This document shows positions 53,806 to 60,209 of a stretch of 64,000 nucleotides of DNA, in pieces (position 1 is the first letter of the stretch; each line of letters begins with the position of its first letter). The position numbers were made by a program, and so were the translations under genes. The notes beneath the pieces were generated by a model. That model was not told the origin of the DNA. It saw only the letters and a program-made list of their open reading frames with translations, and did not search any database. The DNA is from an uncultured Phascolarctobacterium sp. (GTDB lineage Bacteria > Bacillota > Negativicutes > Acidaminococcales > Acidaminococcaceae), in contig CASFJU010000004.1 in the NCBI GenBank assembly GCA_949295115.1, positions 56,153 through 120,152 of the forward strand, given 5' to 3'.

Positions 53806-53942
53806 AAAGCACCTCCGTAATTGTTTCTGCCTTTAATTATAACATTTTTTAAATGCGGGGCATATATTTATTTTTTGCGGCGGCAGCGTTATAATAAAAA
53901 CGTAAGCCAACCTAAACCGGCTTATGAAAGGAAGTAATTATA

Positions 53943-54335
53943 ATGTCTGCTGTACTTGATTATTTAAAAGACTGCGGCGTGTTCTACATCGCCACCACGG
54001 ACGGTGACCAGCCGCGCGTCCGCCCCTTCGGCGCTGTGTGCGAATTTGAAGGCAGGCTGTATTTTATCACCGCCAACACCAAAAATGTTTACAAACAGCT
54101 GGTTGCCAACCCCAGGGTTGAAATTTCTGCCATGAAAGGGCAGGACAGCTGGATCCGCCTTGACGGCGAGGCAAAATTTGATGACCGCCGCGAAGCACGC
54201 GTTGCGATGCTGGAAGCAGTACCGGTGCTGAAAAACATGTATAACCCCGACGACGGCGTAATGGTTGTGTTCTATCTGGACAACGTCAAAGCAACCGTCT
54301 GCTCCTTTACCGAAGAACCGAAAGAACTGGCGTAA
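53943..54335 (+). CDS. Pyridoxamine 5'-phosphate oxidase-like flavin protein
   Basis: 130 aa with a split-barrel FMN-binding fold: FYIATTDGDQPRVRPFGAVCEFEGRLYFITANTKNVYKQLVANPRVEIS. Too short for true PdxH; such proteins are often flavin- or F420/haem-binding reductases of unknown role. GAAAGGAAG site; closed by a strong terminator. Confidence 0.88.
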   Translation: MSAVLDYLKDCGVFYIATTDGDQPRVRPFGAVCEFEGRLYFITANTKNVYKQLVANPRVEISAMKGQDSWIRLDGEAKFDDRREARVAMLEAVPVLKNMYNPDDGVMVVFYLDNVKATVCSFTEEPKELA

Positions 54336-54345
54336 GGGTAAAAAT

Positions 54346-54394
54346 AAACTGCATTGCCAACGGATTGAAAAATCCAACGGCAGTGCAGTTTTTT
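54346..54394 (+). terminator. Terminator after the PNPOx-like gene
   Basis: AAACTGCA-t-TGCC-aac-GGATT ... ATCC-aac-GGCA-g-TGCAGTTTTTT, a long three-part stem. Confidence 0.75.
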
Positions 54395-54487
54395 ATTATA
54401 TTTTTCTTGACTTTGAGCCGCCTCTAAGTTTTATGATTAAAGGGCAAAAGAAAATCCTGCCCCAAGCAGGCTAAAAAGGCAGGGATT

Positions 54488-55315
54488 ATGATGAAGAAAA
54501 CAGCCAAAATTTTACTGGCGCTTTGCGCCTGCATGGTTATAGGAGGTAATGCTTGTATGGCACAGGACAGAATGGCTGAAAGCGCAGCTACCGTTAAAAC
54601 GCTTTACGGCACGGAAAACCCGTGCTATGTTAAAGGCTCGCCGGAGCTGGGCGACATAATGCAGAAATTTATTTACAGCGACGTTAACAATCAGGTACAG
54701 ATGCCGCTGGCGCAGAAGGAACTTTTAACCATTGTGGTTTTAACCGCCAACGCTACGCCGGAGGACATCGGCATCCACGTTAAAGGCGCTTTAAATGCCG
54801 GCGCAACGCCGGAGGAAATCCGCGAAACGATTTACCAGACCACGCCTTACGTTGGTTTTGCCCGAGCTAAAAACGCTTTGATTGAAATGCAGCTGGCTTT
54901 TGAAGAAGCAGGCATTGAAGAACTTGCCAATCAGGGCACCGTTACCGACGCCAACCGCGTACAAAAAGGCGAAGATACGCAGGTTGCCATTTTTGGCGAC
55001 AGGATGCGCGGCTTTGCAAATTCCGGCACGGGCGACCAGAAACACATTAACAACTGGCTGAGCGGCAACTGCTTTGGCGATTACTACACCCGCAAAGTGC
55101 TGGATTTAAAACAGCGCGAGCTCATAACCTTTACCGCCATTATTACGCTGGGCTGCTGCGACCCGCAGGCTAAAGCCCATGTTAACGGCAACCTTGGCGT
55201 AGGCAACACCCGTCAGGATTTAATCGACGCCGCTACCATCGCGCTGCCGTACATCGGCTACCCGCGGACACTTAACGCCATCAGCGCTATTAACGCCGCT
55301 GCACCGGCAAAATAA
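54488..55315 (+). CDS. Exported carboxymuconolactone-decarboxylase-like protein
   Basis: 275 aa with a signal peptide (MMKKTAKILLALCACMVIGGNACMA). Two CMD/AhpD-like domains follow: about 60-130 (LTIVVLTANATPEDIGIHVKGALNAGATPEEIRETIYQ) and about 190-270 (ELITFTAIITLGCCDPQAKAHVNGNLGVGNTRQDLIDA). The redox CxxC of AhpD peroxidases is not present, so it fits the decarboxylase-like branch. An exported member is unusual. Its signal peptide closely resembles that of the cupin after it, so the two probably travel to the same place and act together. Confidence 0.85.
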   Translation: MMKKTAKILLALCACMVIGGNACMAQDRMAESAATVKTLYGTENPCYVKGSPELGDIMQKFIYSDVNNQVQMPLAQKELLTIVVLTANATPEDIGIHVKGALNAGATPEEIRETIYQTTPYVGFARAKNALIEMQLAFEEAGIEELANQGTVTDANRVQKGEDTQVAIFGDRMRGFANSGTGDQKHINNWLSGNCFGDYYTRKVLDLKQRELITFTAIITLGCCDPQAKAHVNGNLGVGNTRQDLIDAATIALPYIGYPRTLNAISAINAAAPAK

Positions 55316-55372
55316 AATCCCCGTCCGCAAAATATATCCGCCCCAGGGCGGAAGCTTTACGAAGGAGGAGTT

Positions 55373-55868
55373 ATGAAGATGAAAGCTAAAAAAATTATTA
55401 CTTGCACTTTGCGCATTTATGATTATGGGAGGTAATGCCGCTATGGCACAGGAAAAAGCAATACCTGAAGAATTTAACGCAGAAAACATTTTTAAACTGG
55501 GGAACCCCAACGTAGCTTACCAGCAGTATTTTATCGGCCAGAGCTATTTGAACATGCTGACCACCGAGCGCGTGCCCGTGGCCAACGTAACTTTTGAACC
55601 GGGCTGCCGCAACAACTGGCATATCCACCACAAGGGCGGGCAGATTTTGCTTGTTACCGCCGGGCGCGGCTACTACCAGGAATGGGGCAAGCCTGCGCAG
55701 GAACTTAAACCGGGCGACGTTGTAAACATTGCGCCGGAAGTTAAACACTGGCACGGCGCCGCACCGGACAGCTGGTTTGCACATATTGCCATTGAAGTAC
55801 CGGCTGAAGGTGCAAGCAACGAATGGTGCGAACACGTTACCGACGAAGAATACGGAAAATTAAAATAA
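55373..55868 (+). CDS. Exported cupin protein, frameshifted in the signal peptide
   Basis: The cupin domain (about 90 residues; ANVTFEPGCRNNWHIHHKGGQILLVTAGRGYY, PGDVVNIAPEVKHWHGAAPDS) binds metal through His residues as in small quercetinase/mandelonitrile-lyase-type cupins. A perfect ribosome site (GGAGGAG) precedes ATG 55373, but that frame reaches a stop at codon 21. The rest of the signal peptide (LALCAFMIMGGNAAMAQ) is in the +1 frame. An A7 run at 55388-55394 is the likely site: with A6 the reading MKMKAKKLLLALCAFM would be continuous and match the upstream gene. Without slippage only a start at 55419 remains, without an export signal. Could be a sequencing error, slippage, phase variation or decay. 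Confidence 0.75.
55388..55394 (+). repeat. A7 homopolymer, frameshift site
   Basis: Seven A within the cupin signal-peptide codons; one fewer restores the frame. Confidence 0.65.
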
Positions 55869-55879
55869 CACCAAACCCA

Positions 55880-55909
55880 AAGGACCGGCGCTGACCGGTT
55901 CTTTTTTTG
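55880..55909 (+). terminator. Terminator after the cupin gene
   Basis: AGGACCGG-cgctga-CCGGTTCTTTTTTT. Confidence 0.7.
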
Positions 55910-55956
55910 CGCCAAACCCATAGCCAAAACGCATAACGGCGGATAATATTTAAGCA

Positions 55957-55986
55957 TTGGACGCGGCGCATTATGCTTTTTATAAT
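55957..55986 (+). promoter_or_regulatory. Promoter of the cyclophilin-like/ABM/esterase operon
   Basis: TTGGAC (55957-55962), 18-bp spacer, TATAAT (55981-55986). Confidence 0.5.
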
Positions 55987-56018
55987 TAAGGTAACAAAAG
56001 TAGTTTGGAGGGATAGCT

Positions 56019-56486
56019 ATGAAAAAAATCTTTTTGCTGCTGGGCATTGCCGCTGCTTTGGGTTTATCCGCCTGCGGCGGGATGCAGGATACACAGGCCG
56101 CACCGGTAGAGCAGACTGCCGCAGCGCAAACTTATAAAGCCGTGCTGAACGTGGACGGGCACAAGCTGCCGGTAACGCTGCGCAGCGAACCGAGCGCCGC
56201 CGATTTATACAGCCGTCTGCCCGTAACGCTGGAGTTTAAGGATTTTAGCGGCATGGAAAAGATTGCCTATTTTGATAAGCGCCTTGATGAAAAAGGACAG
56301 CGCGTCGGCTGCCACCCGCTGGCGGGCGACCTTTGCGTTTACCAGCCGTGGGGCAATTTAAGCATTTTTTATGTTGATTTTAAGAACGACCCCAATTTAA
56401 TCCCCATCGGCAGGCTGGAAGAAGGGCTGGACATTATTAAAGCACAAACCGGCAATTTTACCGCCACTTTGGAAAAAGCTGAATAA
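56019..56486 (+). CDS. Cyclophilin-like-domain lipoprotein
   Basis: 155 aa. Lipobox LSAC (Cys19). The mature part (AVLNVDGHKLPVTLRSEPSAADLYSRLPVTLEFKDFSGMEKIAYF ... CHPLAGDLCVYQPWGNLSIFYVDFKNDPNLIPIGRLEEGL) matches the cyclophilin-like fold of small bacterial proteins (TM1367-like). These lack proven prolyl isomerase activity. Often found beside cupin, CMD and flavodoxin genes. AGGGAT-type site. Confidence 0.8.
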   Translation: MKKIFLLLGIAAALGLSACGGMQDTQAAPVEQTAAAQTYKAVLNVDGHKLPVTLRSEPSAADLYSRLPVTLEFKDFSGMEKIAYFDKRLDEKGQRVGCHPLAGDLCVYQPWGNLSIFYVDFKNDPNLIPIGRLEEGLDIIKAQTGNFTATLEKAE

Positions 56487-56500
56487 AGGAGAAGAACGAA

Positions 56501-57193
56501 ATGAAAAAATTACTTTTAACCGCATTGATGTTAGTTTTGGGTTTGCAGGCTTTACCGGCAGGCGCTGCCGCAGCGGCGCAGCCCTTTGTGCGCTGGGCGG
56601 TTTACAGCAGCGAAGCGCAAAATACGCCCGCGCTGTTTGAAGCAGTAACCGCGTACAACGCAGAGCTGCAAAAAAACAGCGGCGTGCTTGCCGTCTACGG
56701 CGGCGAAGACGAAAATGGCGTAATGCGTTACCTTGAAATTTATAAGGACGAAGCCGCCTGCACCACACTGCAAAACGACGCCGGACTGCAATCCGCCCGC
56801 GCGGAAATTGCAAAGCTTGCCAATAAAACCGGCATTTTAAACGCCGAAGCCTTTTTGCTGCAAAGCAAAGTAAGCGGTACCGCCGATAAACCGCGCATGG
56901 CAAAACTTGTTATCGACCCGGCGCAGCTTGACGAATATAAAAAAGTGCTGGCTAAGGAAATGACTGCCTCCGTTGCCAATGAGCCCGGCGTGCTGGCGCT
57001 TCTGGCAACGACGGAAACCGCCAACCCCAACGTGTTCCACCTGCTGGAGCTGTACGCCGATGACGAAGCCTATAAAACACATATCGCAGGGCCGTACTTT
57101 CAGGAATACAACAAAGCCGTGCAAAATATGGTAACGGATAAAGCCCTCATCGTCAACAAATTGCAGAACGTTACCTTAAGCGGCAGAATTTAA
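56501..57193 (+). CDS. Exported protein with two ABM-like (dimeric ferredoxin-like) domains
   Basis: 230 aa with signal peptide (MKKLLLTALMLVLGLQALPAGAAA). Two repeats of about 90 residues: FVRWAVYSSEAQNTPALFEAVTAYNAEL...GVLAVYGGEDENGVMRYLEIYKDEAA and MAKLVIDPAQLDEYKKVLAKEMTASVANEPGVLALLATTETANPNVFHLLELYADDEAYKTHI. The second is a clear antibiotic-biosynthesis-monooxygenase/quinol-monooxygenase fold; the first is weaker. Catalysis not shown. Co-transcribed with the lipoprotein before (14-bp gap) and the esterase after. Confidence 0.78.
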   Translation: MKKLLLTALMLVLGLQALPAGAAAAAQPFVRWAVYSSEAQNTPALFEAVTAYNAELQKNSGVLAVYGGEDENGVMRYLEIYKDEAACTTLQNDAGLQSARAEIAKLANKTGILNAEAFLLQSKVSGTADKPRMAKLVIDPAQLDEYKKVLAKEMTASVANEPGVLALLATTETANPNVFHLLELYADDEAYKTHIAGPYFQEYNKAVQNMVTDKALIVNKLQNVTLSGRI

Positions 57194-57207
57194 CGGGCGG
57201 TGATTTT

Positions 57208-58209
57208 ATGAAAAAGCTTTTAGTTCTGCTGCTGGCGCTGTTTAACTTTACCGTTACGGCGCTGGCGGCGGAAATCCCCTATCTTGACCGCGTGCAGCCG
57301 GAATACCGTGCAGCGGCGGAAAATTTTATGTTCCTTTATACATCTGACGCCGACCTTGAAGCCGCTAAAGCCATGCAGCAGACAACTGCGCTGGGGCGCG
57401 AAACTGTTACCGTTCCCGCCAAAGGCGGTGAGGCTGCCGTAACCATGTATGTTTTCCGCCCACAAAATGCGGACAGCGGTAAGCTGCCGGTAATTTATTA
57501 TTCCCACGGCGGCGGTTATCTGTTCCGCAAGGCGATGGATTACACGGCGCGTTACCAAAACCTTGCCGACAACACCGGCGCGGCGGTAATTACGCCGGAC
57601 TACCGCCTTTCCACCGAAGCGCCCTTCCCGGCGGCGCTTAACGACGTTTACAACGGGCTGCTGTACATTAAGCAAAATGCCCAAAGCCTCGGGCTTGACG
57701 GCGATAACATCGTCATCATGGGCGACAGCGCAGGCGGCGGCTTATCGGCAAGCCTTGCGCTTTACAACCGCGACAACGCAAACATCCCCTTAAAGGCGCA
57801 GGTTTTAATTTACCCGATGCTTGATTACCGCACCGGCTCGGACGAATCGCCTTACAGCGACGAATACACCGGTCATATTTGCTGGCTGCGCCCCACCAAT
57901 GTTTTTGCGTGGGAAAAACTGCGCGGCAAGCAAAACATCAACAGTAAAATGCTGCCATATTTCAGCCCCGCCATGGCGGATGATTTAACAAACCTGCCGC
58001 CCGCGCTGATTTACGTCGGCAGCCTTGATTTATTTGCCAATGAGGACATCGCCTACGCCGGCAAACTTGTTGAAGACGGAAACGCCGTTACCATGCACGT
58101 TGTGCCCGGACTGTACCACGCCTTTGAAAACGCCAACCCCAACGCGCAGGCCACCCGCGATTTTTGGCAGACCATTTACAGCTACACCAAAACAAAACTG
58201 ACAGAATAA
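57208..58209 (+). CDS. Exported alpha/beta hydrolase (HSL-type esterase)
   Basis: 333 aa with a signal peptide (MKKLLVLLLALFNFTVTALAA). HGGGY oxyanion motif near 100, nucleophile in GDSAGGGLSASLAL near 170, Asp in YVGSLDLFANED and His in LYHAFENAN near 305: the hormone-sensitive-lipase family of carboxyl esterases. Periplasmic or surface action is expected. Last gene of the operon. Confidence 0.9.
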   Translation: MKKLLVLLLALFNFTVTALAAEIPYLDRVQPEYRAAAENFMFLYTSDADLEAAKAMQQTTALGRETVTVPAKGGEAAVTMYVFRPQNADSGKLPVIYYSHGGGYLFRKAMDYTARYQNLADNTGAAVITPDYRLSTEAPFPAALNDVYNGLLYIKQNAQSLGLDGDNIVIMGDSAGGGLSASLALYNRDNANIPLKAQVLIYPMLDYRTGSDESPYSDEYTGHICWLRPTNVFAWEKLRGKQNINSKMLPYFSPAMADDLTNLPPALIYVGSLDLFANEDIAYAGKLVEDGNAVTMHVVPGLYHAFENANPNAQATRDFWQTIYSYTKTKLTE

Positions 58210-58226
58210 ACTGCATACCTATAGTA

Positions 58227-58255
58227 AAAAAGCAGGCTTAACGCCTGCTTTTTGT
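58227..58255. terminator. Bidirectional terminator between esterase and MerR genes
   Basis: AAAAAGCAGGC-ttaac-GCCTGCTTTTTG. Confidence 0.8.
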
Positions 58256-58262
58256 TTTGCCC

Positions 58263-58619
58263 TCATTTGGCTTTGGTGTTTTTTTGTATCTCGTAGCGCA
58301 GATAGTTAAGCCTGTCCAGCTGTTTTTCGCGGAAATGGATTTCATCCAGCATATTGCTGCGCTTCTGGTTAAGCATTTGCAGGCGCGCCGCGTCGCTGTC
58401 CTCGCCTTCCACCAGCAGCTTCATGTAATTTTCAATCTCGTCCGTAGCAAAGCCGATGTCGTGCAGCGTCATAATCAGGCTCAGGCGTTCTAGGTCGGTG
58501 TCGTCATACTGCCATGCGCCCATCACCTTTTTGACAGCACCGCACAAACCCCAGCTTTCGTACTCGCGCAAAATTTCCAGCGGTATATTGTATCGTTCAC
58601 TTGCTTCGTAGATAGTCAT
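58263..58619 (-). CDS. MerR-family transcription regulator
   Basis: 118 aa. Winged helix start MTIYEASERYNIPLEILREYESWGLCGA, DDTDLERLSLIMTLHDIGFATDEIENYMKLL, then a coiled-coil dimer helix. No cysteine metal site at the end, so it is probably not a metal sensor. Start 58619 follows GAGGTG with correct spacing. Similar small MerR proteins accompany CMD/cupin gene clusters, so it likely controls the exported operon beside it (inference). Confidence 0.88.
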   Translation of the reverse strand: MTIYEASERYNIPLEILREYESWGLCGAVKKVMGAWQYDDTDLERLSLIMTLHDIGFATDEIENYMKLLVEGEDSDAARLQMLNQKRSNMLDEIHFREKQLDRLNYLRYEIQKNTKAK

Positions 58620-58716
58620 CCCTTTCACCTCGCTCATCAAATTCACCGCAATAAAAAATGCAGGTGCAATTTCTTACACCTACATTGTATTATGCGTATT
58701 AAAAATAATCTAATAC

Positions 58717-59610
58717 CTATATTTTATTGCCGTCCATGCCTGCAATGTATGAGCGGATGTCCTTAATAAACTCCTCCACTGCCGGCGTCATGCGCTGGCT
58801 TTTCTTCCATGCCAGCACCGCGCCCGTTTTAAGCGCGGGCGTAAAAGGCACAAAGCGCAAATCGTCATAATAAAGGTTGCCTATGTCAAAACACAATGCC
58901 GCACCAACACCGCTGCGCACCATCAGGGCCGCGTTTAAAATCAGCGAATAAACAGCGGCTATTTCCATATTATTGGCATAATCGCCAAACCAGTTGCTCA
59001 TTTCGTTCTGTGTCAGTTCACGCTTAACCATTATCAGCGGCACGCCAGCCAAATCCTGCGGGCGCACAGCTGTTTTTGCCGCCAGCGGCGAATCAGCCCT
59101 TACCAGCACGCCCCATTCTTCTTTTTGCGGCAGGCGGATAAATTCATACTTGCTGATGTCCACCGGCTCTACCAAAAGACCGATGTCCAGCAGCCCGTTT
59201 TCAATGCGCTCCTTCACATCATCGGCAATGGCCGTGTAAACATTAAAGCGCACCAGCGGATATTTTTGCCGGAACGCCGCCATAACCTCCGCTACTGCTG
59301 CCATGTTGCGTGTTTCGCCGCAGCCGATGGCAATCTCGCCCATCAGGCTGCCCTCACGGCGCGATACTTCCCGCTCGGTGCGTTCCGTCAGTTCCAGAAT
59401 TTCCTGCGCGCGGCGCTTAAGCAGCATGCCCTCGTCCGTCAGCGTAATGCGGTGACTGGTACGGTAAAACAGTTTTACGCCCAGCTCATCCTCCAGCTGC
59501 ATCAGCTGGCGCGATAAAGTCGGTTGCGTAACGTGCAGCAGGTTCGCCGCCCGCGTGATGTTTTCTTCGCGCGCTACCATTAAAAAGTATTTTAAAATGC
59601 GTAATTCCAT
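58717..59610 (-). CDS. LysR-family transcription regulator
   Basis: 297 aa. N-terminal HTH (MELRILKYFLMVAREENITRAANLLHVTQPTLSRQLMQLEDELGVKLFYR) and a type-2 periplasmic-binding-like effector domain (about 90-295). The ATG at 59610 is chosen over a GTG at 59619. Lies beyond MerR on the same strand; probably a second regulator of the exported operon or of a unit elsewhere. Confidence 0.93.
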   Translation of the reverse strand: MELRILKYFLMVAREENITRAANLLHVTQPTLSRQLMQLEDELGVKLFYRTSHRITLTDEGMLLKRRAQEILELTERTEREVSRREGSLMGEIAIGCGETRNMAAVAEVMAAFRQKYPLVRFNVYTAIADDVKERIENGLLDIGLLVEPVDISKYEFIRLPQKEEWGVLVRADSPLAAKTAVRPQDLAGVPLIMVKRELTQNEMSNWFGDYANNMEIAAVYSLILNAALMVRSGVGAALCFDIGNLYYDDLRFVPFTPALKTGAVLAWKKSQRMTPAVEEFIKDIRSYIAGMDGNKI

Positions 59611-59755
59611 TTTTGCCACCTGCCTTACGTTGCCTGTATATATTTATTTTAAAAAAATTTGCGGCTTTGCGCAAGTTGAAACAAACTCCAACAAAAGCTG
59701 ACCGTCCCCACGTTGTCCCCGGTACACGCTGATTAGTTGTGCCCGTTAAAGAAAC

Positions 59756-59792
59756 AAAAAACGCTGTACCCGCATGGATACAGCGTTTAGCA
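59756..59792 (-). terminator. Terminator after tRNA-Lys
   Basis: Reverse strand: AAACGCTGTA-tccatgcggg-TACAGCGTTTTTTG, 11 bases after the tRNA. Confidence 0.75.
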
Positions 59793-59802
59793 GATAAAAA
59801 AA

Positions 59803-59878
59803 TGGTGATCCACCCGAGACTCGAACTCGGGACACCCTGATTAAAAGTCAGGTGCTCTACCGACTGAGCTAGTGGATC
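59803..59878 (-). tRNA. tRNA-Lys (anticodon TTT)
   Basis: 76 nt with encoded CCA. Acceptor GATCCAC/GTGGATC, D-arm GCTC...GAGC, anticodon arm CCTGA-CTTTTAA-TCAGG (anticodon TTT), T-arm CCGAG-TTCGAGT-CTCGG. Confidence 0.95.
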
Positions 59879-60209
59879 ACATCCGTCGCTTCAACGTCAA
59901 GCCCGTTTCAGCAACATAAATATTATACAAACCACACAACCAATTGTCAAGCGTTTTGCGGCAATTTATTTTAAAAATTTTCGCGGCGCGCCGCCTTTTA
60001 TAAAGATTGCCCAAAGCTGTTTACAAAATTTTTAAAAGGTGTATTATATACTATGATGTAAGCAAAAGCTAACCTGTGATAATTTCTTCTTTCGCGTTAT
60101 GGTTTTTAACGCAAAATACTGGAAATTATGGCAAAACTGTGATAACATAGAAAGCAGACGCAAAAATAAGTTAGTAATAGCGAACACCGCCACATACGGA
60201 GGTTTTTAT
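59879..60209. other. 331-bp intergenic region before the activase gene
   Basis: Holds the divergent upstream regions of tRNA-Lys and of the activase. A TATATACT-like -10 lies near 60040-60050 with TTTACA upstream at irregular spacing. GGAGG lies at 60198-60202. The open frame that crosses part of it (from 60099) has no ribosome binding site. No repeat or RNA structure stands out. Confidence 0.5.

Noticed and set aside
60099..60209. N-terminal extension of the activase from 60099
   Set aside because: No ribosome site at 60099, the sequence is not protein-like, and GGAGG directly precedes the ATG at 60210 where the family normally begins.
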